From: Longicatena caecimuris
Lineage (GTDB): Bacteria > Bacillota_I > Bacilli_A > Erysipelotrichales > Erysipelotrichaceae
Reading direction: 5' to 3'
Assembly (NCBI RefSeq): GCF_004341945.1
Contig: NZ_SMBP01000007.1
Span: forward strand, 62,001 to 126,000
DNA length: 64,000 bases
Shown: positions 52,645-61,843 of the stretch, piece after piece
How the letters are laid out: each line of letters begins with the position of its first letter
How positions within the stretch are numbered: the stretch's first letter is position 1
Made by a program: the position numbers and the translations under genes
Notes under the pieces: generated by a model
What the model was told of the DNA's origin: nothing
Databases searched by the model: none
What the model saw: the letters and a program-made list of their open reading frames with translations, nothing else

Positions 52645-52668
52645 AAATCATAGCAAGGGGATGATGAG

Positions 52669-54846
52669 ATGAGGATACAAAGTCTTAAACATTGGATAAA
52701 GGGAAGTTTAATAGTAATTCTCTTTTTTATTGTATGTATGCAAAGAATTGATGCACAAGAATATAAAATGGCAAAACAGCTGCCGTTTTCTGTCAGCAGC
52801 ACATCAAATGTGACATCCATTACTTTAACTTGGCAATGGGTGCCAGAAGCAGATGTTTATAAAATTTATCGCAGTGAAGGTGATGCAGAACATTTTACCT
52901 ATATAGGCAGTGTTGGGAACTTAGAATATACTGATAGGGTGGTGAATAAGGGGAATACAACGTATTATTATCGTATCGAGGCATATACAGGAACACAGCT
53001 CATCGCTACAAGCACATTAACTAATCATCGTCTGCAATCGATGACAGCTCCCATGCTGAGTGCCTATGTCATCGATTATTCTGGCATAGATCCATATGTA
53101 CAATTAAACTGGGATCCGGTAGAAGGCAGTACTTCTTATGAAGTATATCGATATACGGCTAAGACGAAAGCTTATGTAAAAATAGCAACCATAGCTCATT
53201 CAGATAAAGTGTTCAGCTTTAACTATATGGATTCAGATCTTGCCTTAAATCAGTCCTATACGTACAAGATCAAAGCCCTACGAACAAACGAAGCACTTTA
53301 TAGCAATACAATAACGGAAAAGCTGGAGCCGTTAGCAACTCCAAATGTGAAAATGGAAGCAAATACTTCCTATCTTCATTTGTCATGGGATAGTGTACAA
53401 AAAGCCAAATATTATGAAATTTATCGCTCAACTTCACCGACGATGGGATTTACAAGAATCGCGGTAATTGAAAATTATTATACTTTTTATACAAATCGCG
53501 TCAATAACGCTTGTAAACCAAATCAAACATATTATTATAAAGTCAGAGCTAGACGAACCATTAACAATAAGGCAAATTATGGAGCATTCAGTAAGGTTGT
53601 CAGTGGCAATATGCACTTGGCAAAGCCATCCATGAAAGCAAGTGGTGGTGCACAAATTACGTTAACATGGAAGGAAGTGCCGGATGCCAGTATATATACT
53701 ATTTATCGTTCTACGCAAAGTACAACAGGTTTTAAAGCCATTGCTTGTGTTTCTGACAATCGCTATGTACAAAAAGGTGATAAAATCAAACCAAATCAAC
53801 GATATTATTATCGTATCATCGCCAAGAATGAAGCAAGTGGTGTGAAAAGTTCAATTTCAAATACGGTTTCCGCTTTTATCAGTATAGGAAATCCCGCTTC
53901 AACGTCTGCTAAGGCAAGCGCCGTTAATGCAAATCAAATAAAGATAACATGGAAAAAAGCGACACGAGCTACAAATTATGAAATTTATCGATCCACCAGT
54001 AAGACAAAAGGCTTTGTGAAAATTGCCACAACGGCAAATACAACTACGTATACGGATGCCTCTTCATCACTTATCCCTAAAAAAACCTATTACTATAAGA
54101 TAAAACCGATCCGCAAATATTATCAATGGAAGTTTGTTGGAAGTAATAGTAATGTAACCATGGCTATGACACAAATACCAACAACAAAAATCACTTCCAT
54201 TTCATCACCGGGAAAAGGGAAGGTGATCATCAACTGGAAAAAGATCAATAATGCCCGATATAAGCTTTATCGCAGCACTAGCTATCATGGCAAATATAGT
54301 CTAATAAAAACAATTACAAACAGTGCGACTACATCTTATAAGAATACCGGTTTACAGGCGGGTAAGAAATATTATTTTAAGATAAAAACCTATGTTACTG
54401 CTGGAAATAAAAAGCATTATGATGGCAAGTACACAGGTACGCTAAGTATTACAACCTGCAAATCCCATACGAAATATGATGTTGTGGATACGGCCATAGC
54501 ACAGAAAAAGAAGCCATATAAATGGGGTGGTAGCGGCCCTAAAAACTTTGATTGTTCTGGGTTGATTTATTATGCTTATCGTCAAAATGGCTATAAGGTA
54601 CCTAGAGCGTTGGCTTATGCCGGACATAGTATTGGCAAAAAGACAGCAACTATTAAAATGGGGGATATTGTTCATTATAAAAACCATTTTGCTTTGGTAA
54701 TCAGTAAAAAGAAAATTTCCAATGGTTATGAAGTGCGTGTGATTGAAGCGATGAATACGAAAGATGGAATCCGTGAAAATGTTTATTATATGGGAGAAAA
54801 TGGACCTTTATTTCATAAAAATTTCATAGGCTTTCGAAGAATCTGA
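52669..54846 (+). CDS. Secreted protein: six FnIII-like modules and C-terminal NlpC/P60 peptidase
   Basis: 725 residues. A signal peptide (basic start, hydrophobic ~12-28) is followed by six fibronectin-type-III-like modules of ~90-100 residues, each with an ITLTW...A..Y.IYRS core and a YYY(R/K)I strand. The NlpC/P60 domain fills the last ~125: catalytic Cys in NFDCSGL, His in KNHFALV. Such enzymes cut peptidoglycan stem peptides (D-Glu/DAP or related bonds). No LPXTG, choline or SLH anchor is seen, so it is secreted or held through the FnIII modules. ATG follows AAGGGGAT. A single-gene unit with own promoter and terminator. Confidence 0.88.
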   Translation: MRIQSLKHWIKGSLIVILFFIVCMQRIDAQEYKMAKQLPFSVSSTSNVTSITLTWQWVPEADVYKIYRSEGDAEHFTYIGSVGNLEYTDRVVNKGNTTYYYRIEAYTGTQLIATSTLTNHRLQSMTAPMLSAYVIDYSGIDPYVQLNWDPVEGSTSYEVYRYTAKTKAYVKIATIAHSDKVFSFNYMDSDLALNQSYTYKIKALRTNEALYSNTITEKLEPLATPNVKMEANTSYLHLSWDSVQKAKYYEIYRSTSPTMGFTRIAVIENYYTFYTNRVNNACKPNQTYYYKVRARRTINNKANYGAFSKVVSGNMHLAKPSMKASGGAQITLTWKEVPDASIYTIYRSTQSTTGFKAIACVSDNRYVQKGDKIKPNQRYYYRIIAKNEASGVKSSISNTVSAFISIGNPASTSAKASAVNANQIKITWKKATRATNYEIYRSTSKTKGFVKIATTANTTTYTDASSSLIPKKTYYYKIKPIRKYYQWKFVGSNSNVTMAMTQIPTTKITSISSPGKGKVIINWKKINNARYKLYRSTSYHGKYSLIKTITNSATTSYKNTGLQAGKKYYFKIKTYVTAGNKKHYDGKYTGTLSITTCKSHTKYDVVDTAIAQKKKPYKWGGSGPKNFDCSGLIYYAYRQNGYKVPRALAYAGHSIGKKTATIKMGDIVHYKNHFALVISKKKISNGYEVRVIEAMNTKDGIRENVYYMGENGPLFHKNFIGFRRI

Positions 54847-54859
54847 TGGTTACACATAA

Positions 54860-54921
54860 AAAAGCAGGTGCTATGCGTGATAAAAGCCCTTTGTCAGGGG
54901 GAACGCATAAGACCTGCTTTT
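54860..54921. terminator. Composite bidirectional terminator
   Basis: AAAAGCAGGT/ACCTGCTTTT (54860-54869, 54912-54921) encloses ATGCGT/ACGCAT (54873-54878, 54903-54908) and an inner CCCTTTGTCAGGGG. It lies between convergent genes. Confidence 0.75.
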
Positions 54922-54931
54922 GCTATTTTAT

Positions 54932-55489
54932 TTAACGTTTTTGCAATGCCGCTTTTGCCTGTGTAAGGGTTGTTAAGGCAGCTTTGGCTACATCTGGTTC
55001 GCTTTGGTTTTGCAAGACCTCGTATGCTTGGATAAAGGCGGATTCATAGGCTTTCCAACTATCCGGTGTGTATATATCCATTTGCAATTCACTGCTTGCC
55101 ATTAATAATTTCTGAATTTCTTCTAATGTTTGAAAATATGCGTGCTCTTTTTCGATTTCTTCTAAAAGATCAATTAACCGCCATGTTTTATTATGTTTTG
55201 TACGCATGGCTTTGCGCGGCATACTAACTCCTTGCGCTTTCATGCGGGCATTCAGTTCTTGAATTTCTTCATCACTAAACCCATCAAGAAACATCAAATC
55301 AATGTGCATATGCATAGTTTGCGATACTTCTTGTTGGGCTTTATCCTGTATGCCTAGCAGATAACCAATTGGTTGCTGCAAGTCTATATCTGTTAAGATA
55401 CGATACGCAATCTGCATATCCGAAAGAATAGTTTCAAGAATCGGCTTTTTCTCTTGATAATCACCGAAATATAGCAGAATTTTTTTCAT
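54932..55489 (-). CDS. DUF3783 domain protein
   Basis: 185 residues from ATG 55489, with AAGGAG 5 bases upstream; an in-frame GTG at 55495 touches that site and is less likely. Residues ~45-115 match DUF3783 (LMFLDGFSDEEIQELNARMK, then RTKHNKTWRLIDLLEEIEKE). The C-terminal ~70 are a helical FIVAR-like stretch (YTPDSWKAYESAF, ALTTLTQAKAAL). No signal peptide. It lies 10 bases after the ABC permease on the same strand, so it is probably the last gene of that operon. Function unknown. Confidence 0.75.
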   Translation of the reverse strand: MKKILLYFGDYQEKKPILETILSDMQIAYRILTDIDLQQPIGYLLGIQDKAQQEVSQTMHMHIDLMFLDGFSDEEIQELNARMKAQGVSMPRKAMRTKHNKTWRLIDLLEEIEKEHAYFQTLEEIQKLLMASSELQMDIYTPDSWKAYESAFIQAYEVLQNQSEPDVAKAALTTLTQAKAALQKR

Positions 55490-55498
55490 AAACACTCC

Positions 55499-57145
55499 TT
55501 ATATCTTTTTAAATAATTTGCAAGCGATGGTATCCATCTTGCTATAGATTACTACAGATATTAGTAGGATGGCAATACATATGCCTATGGAGATTGGCAT
55601 GATAAGATCATTTGGAAGCAGGAATAAGGCTGCAATCAATAAGCCAGCTATTAGCATTCCCCCAAACATGGCAATCATACCGGACATATTCTGTTTAACT
55701 GCAGCAGCCTCTTGTTCCCATACTAGCTTAGGATGTGCCATATCAAGCAGAATGCAAAGCTCGTTACCCAAGAAAATAGCTATAATTGCACTGATAAAAG
55801 CGATGATATAATAAAGGATAGGAAGCATTGGAAAGAGGATATAAGCAATAATGAATAAAAGAAGAATAGTGAGAACGCTGACAATGATTCCGGCATTCAT
55901 CTTAGCTATTATTTGTTTTCCTAAAGGCATAGGAATGTACTTCATGAACATGACATTACTGCCTTCTCGTGATATGGCTGTTGCACTGATCATATTAATA
56001 CAACCAATCAACATGCCCATAGCTAATCCAGGTAAGATGGCATAATAAGCATATCCACTAAAATCTATTTGATTAAGGGCTGCTAAATTCAAACTTTCAC
56101 CTTGTGACATGATGGAAATGACAATGACAATCGGGAAAATAAAGCAAGTACCAATACAATTCAAAAAATAAACTGGTGTACGTAAAAGCAATCGCAGTTC
56201 TTTTTGCGTATACGTAAATACTTTTGATTTCTGTGTTAATGCTTTTTTCATTTCAACATCATTTAATACTTTACGAGTGCTCTTTGTTTCATCGAATCCA
56301 ATTGCCCCTTTGAAATAGAAATATTTTCCCATGATAAGGAAAACAGCAAGTGCTGCGATTAAAATCAGCAAGTAAAGGCCTAGCTGCAAGATGTCCTGGC
56401 TGATTAAGGCATGGGATGCAAAAGGTACTGCAGGGAACAAATAGGCAAACATGGAAATTAAAGAATTATTACCTTCAATTAATAAATTCACTAGGGCGGA
56501 AGGATCTTCTTGCTGCATTCCACTAGAATTCATAAAATAAGAGAAACTCAATGCGAAAGCAACACTTAAGATACCACCAATCATATTGAAGCGATCGCGA
56601 TTTTTAAAAAAGGGCACAAAGCGCATTACCAGCATGGAAATAATGCTGGATAGAACGAGAGGATAAATCGGTAAGGTTAAAGCAATGATGACCACGAATA
56701 CATAAAATAGTATACTAACTGATTCATTCTGCAAATATCCCGCTATTAAAGGAAGAAAAACGATGAGCGTAAACACATATTCATATAATAAACAAACACT
56801 AAATTTACTTGCTAAAATCGTTTGGGGCTTTAAGGGGAGGGATAATAAGATTTCGCTGTCTTTACTGAAGTAAAAAACGCCGGGAATCAAGAAAATAGAG
56901 AATAGAAACGTTACTAAATTTGTCATATGAAAACCGGCTGCTAAAATACTGCCGCTTTGTTGCAGGGGAGCCATCGTTTTAAAAGCTTCTTGAAACATAT
57001 AATACAGCATGAATAGCAAAGGGATGAAACATATAGCTAAAAAACCATATAACAGGTAAACCCGCATTTTCTTTGTTTTCCCATCCGCAACCATACCTGC
57101 TGCATTTTTAAATAATGTGCGGGTAAGTGAGAAATACTTACGCAT
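55499..57145 (-). CDS. ABC transporter permease
   Basis: 548 residues with about 12 hydrophobic segments in two groups, a cytoplasmic N-terminal tail (MRKYFSLTRTLFKNAAG) and a middle loop near residues 280-320 (DETKSTRKVLNDVEMKKAL). It is encoded directly after its ATPase, overlapping by 8 bases. The layout resembles that of the exporter permease at 44750, which also has a basic linker in the middle, so both may belong to the same ABC exporter group. Cargo unknown. Confidence 0.85.
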   Translation of the reverse strand: MRKYFSLTRTLFKNAAGMVADGKTKKMRVYLLYGFLAICFIPLLFMLYYMFQEAFKTMAPLQQSGSILAAGFHMTNLVTFLFSIFLIPGVFYFSKDSEILLSLPLKPQTILASKFSVCLLYEYVFTLIVFLPLIAGYLQNESVSILFYVFVVIIALTLPIYPLVLSSIISMLVMRFVPFFKNRDRFNMIGGILSVAFALSFSYFMNSSGMQQEDPSALVNLLIEGNNSLISMFAYLFPAVPFASHALISQDILQLGLYLLILIAALAVFLIMGKYFYFKGAIGFDETKSTRKVLNDVEMKKALTQKSKVFTYTQKELRLLLRTPVYFLNCIGTCFIFPIVIVISIMSQGESLNLAALNQIDFSGYAYYAILPGLAMGMLIGCINMISATAISREGSNVMFMKYIPMPLGKQIIAKMNAGIIVSVLTILLLFIIAYILFPMLPILYYIIAFISAIIAIFLGNELCILLDMAHPKLVWEQEAAAVKQNMSGMIAMFGGMLIAGLLIAALFLLPNDLIMPISIGICIAILLISVVIYSKMDTIACKLFKKI

Positions 57146-57863
57146 GAGATATAACCTCCAAGAATAAGGATTCTAGAGAATCACAATTTGGATGGTTATG
57201 TTGTAATTCCTCTAACGTACCAAAGAAAATGATACTTCCTGCATTAATGATGGCAACTTTATCACATAACTTTTCAGCAACTTCTAAGACATGTGTTGAA
57301 AAGAAAACCGTATTGCCTTTTGCCGCATGTTCTTTCATCATCTGCTTTAGTGAGTAGCTAGATTGCGGATCTAAGCCCGTCATAGGTTCATCTAAAATCC
57401 ATACATTAGGATCGCTAATCAAAACACCCATAATGACAATTTTTTGTCGCATACCATGAGAATACGATAAAATTTTATCATTTAATGCATTTTCCATTTC
57501 AAAGGTTTTAGCTAATTGCGCAATCCGTTGTTTTCTGGTTGCTGAATCAACTTCATAAATATCAGCCATAAAGTTTAGATATTCAATTCCTTTTAGCCGC
57601 AAGAAGATATCCGCATTATCTGGAACAATACCAAATTCCTTTTTAGCTTCTAAAGGCTGTGTGACAATATTTTTTCCATTAATGAGAATTTCTCCTTCAT
57701 CGGGATTTAAAACGCCTGTTATCATTTTAATGGTTGTTGTCTTACCAGCGCCATTTGGCCCGATAAAGCCTATGATTTCTCCCGTCGGTATGGTAAGGGA
57801 GATGTTATCAACAGCTTTGTGTGTACCTCCGTAAACTTTTGTAACATGTTTAATTTCAATCAT
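57138..57863 (-). CDS. ABC transporter ATP-binding protein
   Basis: 241 residues from ATG 57863 (MIEIKHVTKVYGG), with GAAAGGAAAAAG in front; the open frame to 57974 has no binding site. Walker A GPNGAGKTTTIK, signature YSHGMRQKIVIMG, Walker B WILDEPMTGLD, switch His in FSTHVLE. The SHGM signature is common in NatA-like ATPases. It partners the permease encoded next. The ArsR gene lies 209 bases upstream on the same strand, so the two may share a transcript. Confidence 0.94.
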   Translation of the reverse strand: MIEIKHVTKVYGGTHKAVDNISLTIPTGEIIGFIGPNGAGKTTTIKMITGVLNPDEGEILINGKNIVTQPLEAKKEFGIVPDNADIFLRLKGIEYLNFMADIYEVDSATRKQRIAQLAKTFEMENALNDKILSYSHGMRQKIVIMGVLISDPNVWILDEPMTGLDPQSSYSLKQMMKEHAAKGNTVFFSTHVLEVAEKLCDKVAIINAGSIIFFGTLEELQHNHPNCDSLESLFLEVISHA

Positions 57864-58072
57864 GATCTTTTTCCTTTCTATTGCCGTTGGCAATGCGTTT
57901 AGATTAGGGACATCATTAAACTGATCATCAAAGTTAAGCAAATAAACAATGATGATATTGGCTGCTATCAGCATACTATCTTCGAAAGAAGCGATTCACC
58001 TTATTTACGATATACATTAGAATAGAATACAATGCATATACACTAAGGGGTAAGCAATTACCGATACGGATT

Positions 58073-58339
58073 TCATTTCGTACGTTTTAAAGCTTTTAGC
58101 CAATCAATGAGGTCATTCACAGTTTTGCTATTTAATTCATAATAGATAAATTTACCATCACGTTCATCTAGGATGAGATCAGCTTCTTTTAAAACTGCAA
58201 GATGATGAGAAATCGTGGCATTGGTGCTGGAAAACTGTGAGACAATTTCACCTGCACTTTTTTTATGATCCTTAACTAGAAGGATAATTGCTCTTCTGGT
58301 TGGGTCACTTAAAGCTTTAAATGCTTCCTGAACTTGCAC
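58073..58339 (-). CDS. ArsR family regulator (SdpR-like)
   Basis: 88 residues. Winged helix: AFKALSDPTRRAIILLVKD at the start, SAGEIVSQFSSTNATISHHLAVLKEADLI (recognition helix), and a wing RDGKFIYYEL. No cysteine metal motif (ELCVCDL), so it is not a metal sensor; it resembles SdpR-type autorepressors. The start is GTG 58339, with GAGGG 10 bases upstream. A TTGACA/TATACT promoter precedes it. It probably controls itself and the ABC genes downstream. Confidence 0.9.
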   Translation of the reverse strand: MQVQEAFKALSDPTRRAIILLVKDHKKSAGEIVSQFSSTNATISHHLAVLKEADLILDERDGKFIYYELNSKTVNDLIDWLKALKRTK

Positions 58340-58378
58340 CTAACATACCCTCTTTCATTTTGAAATCTATCTAAATGT

Positions 58379-58407
58379 AGTATAAGCTAGCTCCATACCA
58401 ATGTCAA
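58379..58407 (-). promoter_or_regulatory. Promoter of the ArsR gene
   Basis: On the minus strand TTGACA, 17 bases, TATACT: near consensus. Confidence 0.8.
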
Positions 58408-58434
58408 ATGATTTAAGTAATGATGCAAAAGGAT

Positions 58435-58483
58435 TGATGCGGCTTTTTTTGGTAAATATGGTATCTTTTTAATGGCCGCATCA
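58435..58483. repeat. Inverted repeat in the ArsR-sortase gap
   Basis: TGATGCGGC (58435-58443) and GCCGCATCA (58475-58483), perfect, 31-base T-rich spacer. The rest of the 328-base gap (58340-58667) holds the ArsR promoter and no gene that I can support. Confidence 0.5.
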
Positions 58484-58667
58484 GTAAGATGCAGCAGATC
58501 AAAGAATCGATGCAAAACAAACAAGGCAAAACGTTTTCCTAAAAGGGCTGTGAAATCATCGTATTTAAGTAATCAGCAATTGGCACTACGATAGTTCCTA
58601 TGGTAGAATTTCTAGTAAAGCATTATGAAATATGATAAAATGAAAAAGCAATAAGGAGTGATACTGC

Positions 58668-59462
58668 ATGCGTAAGAAAAAGCCAAAGAAACCATTAAAA
58701 AAATGGCAGAAGATCCTATACGATATTTTATTTTTAATTGCCTTGGGCGTCTTTATCTATTCCGGGTATCAGCTCTTTCATATATACTCTCAAAATCATG
58801 CGGAAGAAAAAGAGAAAATAGAGCTACAACAATTGAGTAATATACCAGATGATCTAGAAAAAGATTTTACGGTGAATTGGAAGGCTTTAAAAAAGAAAAA
58901 TGATGAAATATTAGCCTGGATACTCATACCGGATACCAATATCAATTACCCTATCGTAAAAGGAAGCGATAATTCCTTTTATCTGACACATTCGTTTGAA
59001 AAGAAAGAGAACTATGCTGGTGCCATTTTCATGGATTATCAGGCAGATGGGAAATTTAAAGATCGCAATACCATTATCTATGGACATAATATGTGGCATA
59101 AGACGATGTTTACAGATATTGAAAAATTCAAAGAAAAAGCATTTTTTGATAAACATCCGTATTTATATATTTTTACACCTCAGCAAAATTATCGATGTGA
59201 AATTTTCAGTATCCATTCAGCCAAAGATCTTTCGGCATCGTATGATCTAAACTATCCGACAAAGGAAAGCTGGCAACAATATTTAAATATGGTTGAAGGA
59301 TTATCCGATTTTAAACGGAATGTAAAGCTAAATACTCAAGATCATATCGTGACTTTATCAACATGTTCCTATGAAGAGGGAAATTCCACAGATCTGCGTT
59401 ATCTTCTTCATGCTAAACTGGTTAAATGGGATGGCAGCTATAAGGTGAAAAAAGGGAAGTAG
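58668..59462 (+). CDS. srtB: Class B sortase
   Basis: 264 residues. A basic start and one membrane helix (~14-36) anchor it with the catalytic domain outside. The catalytic triad is seen: His in IIYGHNM, Cys in TLSTCSYE, Arg in DLRYLL. Spacing and the long insert between His and Cys are those of class B. Sortases cut a sorting motif (NPxTx-type for class B) and join the protein to peptidoglycan or pilin. No substrate with such a motif is seen in this window. ATG follows AAGGAGTG. Single gene, terminator after. Confidence 0.93.
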   Translation: MRKKKPKKPLKKWQKILYDILFLIALGVFIYSGYQLFHIYSQNHAEEKEKIELQQLSNIPDDLEKDFTVNWKALKKKNDEILAWILIPDTNINYPIVKGSDNSFYLTHSFEKKENYAGAIFMDYQADGKFKDRNTIIYGHNMWHKTMFTDIEKFKEKAFFDKHPYLYIFTPQQNYRCEIFSIHSAKDLSASYDLNYPTKESWQQYLNMVEGLSDFKRNVKLNTQDHIVTLSTCSYEEGNSTDLRYLLHAKLVKWDGSYKVKKGK

Positions 59463-59549
59463 ATGCTGACTGCTTCATCAAATAGCAAATAGAGATCAAA
59501 TAAGTAATGAAGCTGTTTTTACATAGATGATAATTAGAAAATGATAAGC

Positions 59550-59576
59550 AAAAAGTAGCATTGCTACTTTTTCTTT
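59550..59576 (+). terminator. Rho-independent terminator
   Basis: AAAAAGTAG (59550-59558) pairs with CTACTTTTT (59564-59572), then TCTTTT. Confidence 0.75.
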
Positions 59577-59613
59577 TCCTTTGTGCATACAATGAAGGGA
59601 AGGTGGTGGCGCT

Positions 59614-60696
59614 ATGTTTTCTAAAAAATGCAGACTATTGACTTTGGAAATCATGGTCTTACTTATCATAGGCATTGTTATGGTTGGCAGCAGTTCGAGA
59701 GTTTGGGCAGCCGCGAAGTTCCAGGACGCAACATATTTCATGAGCCGTCAGGCGGTATTTGCCTTGCTTGGTCTATTTGTGATGTATGTTGCCAGCCGCA
59801 TATCATTAGTGCATGTGCGCCGCTATGCCAAACGCTTATTTCTTTTATGTGTTGTCGCATTAATATTGGTATTGATTCCAGGTGTGGGAGTCTTGCGTAA
59901 TGGTAGTCGTAGTTGGTTCGGTGTTGGTTCTTTTCTTATCCAGCCTTCAGAGTTTTTTAAGATTGCCATTATCATTTATGTAGCAGATTATCTGGCAAAG
60001 CGCTATCGTATCAAAAGCTTTCGTAAAGACTTGTTTTTTCCCGCTTTTCTGGTAATGATTGGTTTTGGCTTGATCTTATTGCAACCTGATTTTGGCAGTG
60101 GCTTGGTTATGGTCTGCTCAATTGTTATCATGGTGTTAGCGGCCGATTCTCCTTTATCTTATTTCGTACGCGTAGGTATTTTAGGCGCCGGAGGTTTGGG
60201 TGGCTTGATTTTAAGCGCACCTTATCGATTGGCACGAATTACATCGTTTATTGATCCTTGGAAAGATCCTTTAGGAGCTGGTTTTCAGATTATACAATCC
60301 CTTTTCGCTATTGCACCTGGGGGGATTTTAGGTGTTGGTTTTGATAATAGCATGCAGAAGCATTTTTATTTGCCCGAACCGCAAACAGATTTCATCTTTG
60401 CTATCTATGCGGAAGAATTTGGCTTTATCGGCAGCGTCTTACTAATTGGCTTATTTATAGCTGTTATTTATCAGGGAGTTAAAATTGCTAAAAATTGTAC
60501 AGATCCATATTTATGCTATATTGCTATTGGTCTTACCTCCCTGTTTGCTATTCAGGTCATGATCAATCTTGGTGTAGTTGTCGGGTTGTTTCCAGTAACT
60601 GGGATTACGCTTCCTTTTATCTCCTATGGAGGCAGTTCTTTAATGGTTATGATGGGGAGTATGGGACTGCTTATGAGTATTGCAAAGGAAAGTTGA
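59614..60696 (+). CDS. ftsW: FtsW/RodA/SpoVE family lipid II polymerase
   Basis: 360 residues, about ten membrane helices. SEDS marks: GSRSWFGVGSFLIQPSEFFK, LLQPDFGSG, and the catalytic Asp environment around IDPWKDPLGAGFQ, GQS-like IQSLFAIAPGG, PEPQTDFIFAIYAEEFGFIG and TGITLPFISYGGSS. It polymerises lipid II into peptidoglycan with a class B PBP at the division site. Placement before murG, murB and ftsQ fits FtsW rather than RodA. ATG follows GAAGGTGG. Confidence 0.94.
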   Translation: MFSKKCRLLTLEIMVLLIIGIVMVGSSSRVWAAAKFQDATYFMSRQAVFALLGLFVMYVASRISLVHVRRYAKRLFLLCVVALILVLIPGVGVLRNGSRSWFGVGSFLIQPSEFFKIAIIIYVADYLAKRYRIKSFRKDLFFPAFLVMIGFGLILLQPDFGSGLVMVCSIVIMVLAADSPLSYFVRVGILGAGGLGGLILSAPYRLARITSFIDPWKDPLGAGFQIIQSLFAIAPGGILGVGFDNSMQKHFYLPEPQTDFIFAIYAEEFGFIGSVLLIGLFIAVIYQGVKIAKNCTDPYLCYIAIGLTSLFAIQVMINLGVVVGLFPVTGITLPFISYGGSSLMVMMGSMGLLMSIAKES

Positions 60697-60712
60697 AAAA
60701 AGCGAATTTTAT

Positions 60713-60741
60713 TTAAAAATACGGTATGAACATGGTATAAT
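60713..60741 (+). promoter_or_regulatory. Promoter candidate before murG
   Basis: TTAAAA, 17 bases, TATAAT in the short ftsW-murG gap. It may add an internal start for the distal genes. Confidence 0.4.
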
Positions 60742-60761
60742 AAATCACAGGGAGTGATGAC

Positions 60762-61835
60762 ATGAGATTACTGATAGCAACCGGTGGAACGGGAGGTCAC
60801 ATATATCCGGCCATTGCGCTGGCAGATGCGGCAAAAAAACGCTATGACGATATTGACATTTTGTTTGTTGGAAATGATGATCGTATGGAGGCGAAAGAAG
60901 TACCTGCACACGGCTATCAATTTAAAGGTCTGCATGCAAGCGGTTTAACAGGTGGTATTGTCAATAAGATGAAGGCATTATTGCTGATGGCAAAGGCCTA
61001 TCGCAAGGCACTCCGTATCATAGAAGATTTTAAACCTGACATTGCCATTGGTTTTGGTGGTTATGTAAGTGCACCGGTAATGCTGGCTGCACATAAAAAG
61101 CATGTAAAAACGATGATACATGAGCAAAATTCCATTGTTGGTGTATCGAATAAAATGGTGGCAAATTATATGGATGCCATCGTAATCTGTTATGAAAAAT
61201 GCTTTGAAGAATTTGGCAGAGAAAAAACAAGATTGTTAGGAAATCCACGGGCAACCAATGCTGTCCAGGTTAAATTTGATGAGGCATATTATCGTTCTTT
61301 AGGTCTGTCAATGGATAAGCCGCTGATTTTGGTGGTTATGGGATCTTTAGGTTCTTCTTCCATCAATGCCATTATGAAAGATGTCTTACCTAAGATCGAC
61401 AACAAATATCAAATCTTGTTTGTCAGCGGAAAAAACAATTATGAAGAAATGAAGAGCGTTTTTCCACAGGATAACATTAAGATTGTAGACTATGTAAAAC
61501 AATTGGATATCATTGCTAAAGTGGATCTGATCATATGTCGTGCTGGAGCAACGACGGCTGCTGAAATCACAGCATTGGGAACACCAAGCATATTAATTCC
61601 AAGCCCTTACGTAGCACACAATCACCAATTTTATAATGCCAGTGTGCTGGTTGAAAAAAAAGCAGCATATATGATAGAAGAAAAAGATTTGAATGCAACA
61701 GTATTGGATGAAAAAATCAAATTGATTATGGATCATCCGGCAATAAAGGAAGAGATGCATCAGCATGCGTTGGCGCTCGGTAAGCCCAATGCCAGCAGTG
61801 ATATTTTAGACTGGTGCGATGAAATGAAAAGGTGA
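60762..61835 (+). CDS. murG: UDP-GlcNAc:lipid I N-acetylglucosaminyltransferase
   Basis: 357 residues, two Rossmann domains. ATGGTGGHIYPAIALADAA is the N-terminal loop of MurG; GFGGYVSAPVMLAA and HEQNSIVGVSNK follow. In the C-terminal half, GSLGSSSINAI and RAGATTAAEITALGTPSILI bind UDP-GlcNAc. It adds GlcNAc to lipid I to make lipid II at the inner membrane face. ATG follows GGGAGTGATG. Overlaps the murB upstream frame, with murB starting 8 bases after its stop. Confidence 0.96.
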   Translation: MRLLIATGGTGGHIYPAIALADAAKKRYDDIDILFVGNDDRMEAKEVPAHGYQFKGLHASGLTGGIVNKMKALLLMAKAYRKALRIIEDFKPDIAIGFGGYVSAPVMLAAHKKHVKTMIHEQNSIVGVSNKMVANYMDAIVICYEKCFEEFGREKTRLLGNPRATNAVQVKFDEAYYRSLGLSMDKPLILVVMGSLGSSSINAIMKDVLPKIDNKYQILFVSGKNNYEEMKSVFPQDNIKIVDYVKQLDIIAKVDLIICRAGATTAAEITALGTPSILIPSPYVAHNHQFYNASVLVEKKAAYMIEEKDLNATVLDEKIKLIMDHPAIKEEMHQHALALGKPNASSDILDWCDEMKR

Positions 61836-61843
61836 AATATAAC

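Noticed and set aside
57864..57974. N-terminal extension of the ABC ATPase
   Set aside because: The ATG at 57863 has a good RBS and begins exactly where ABC homology starts; the extension has no start signal.
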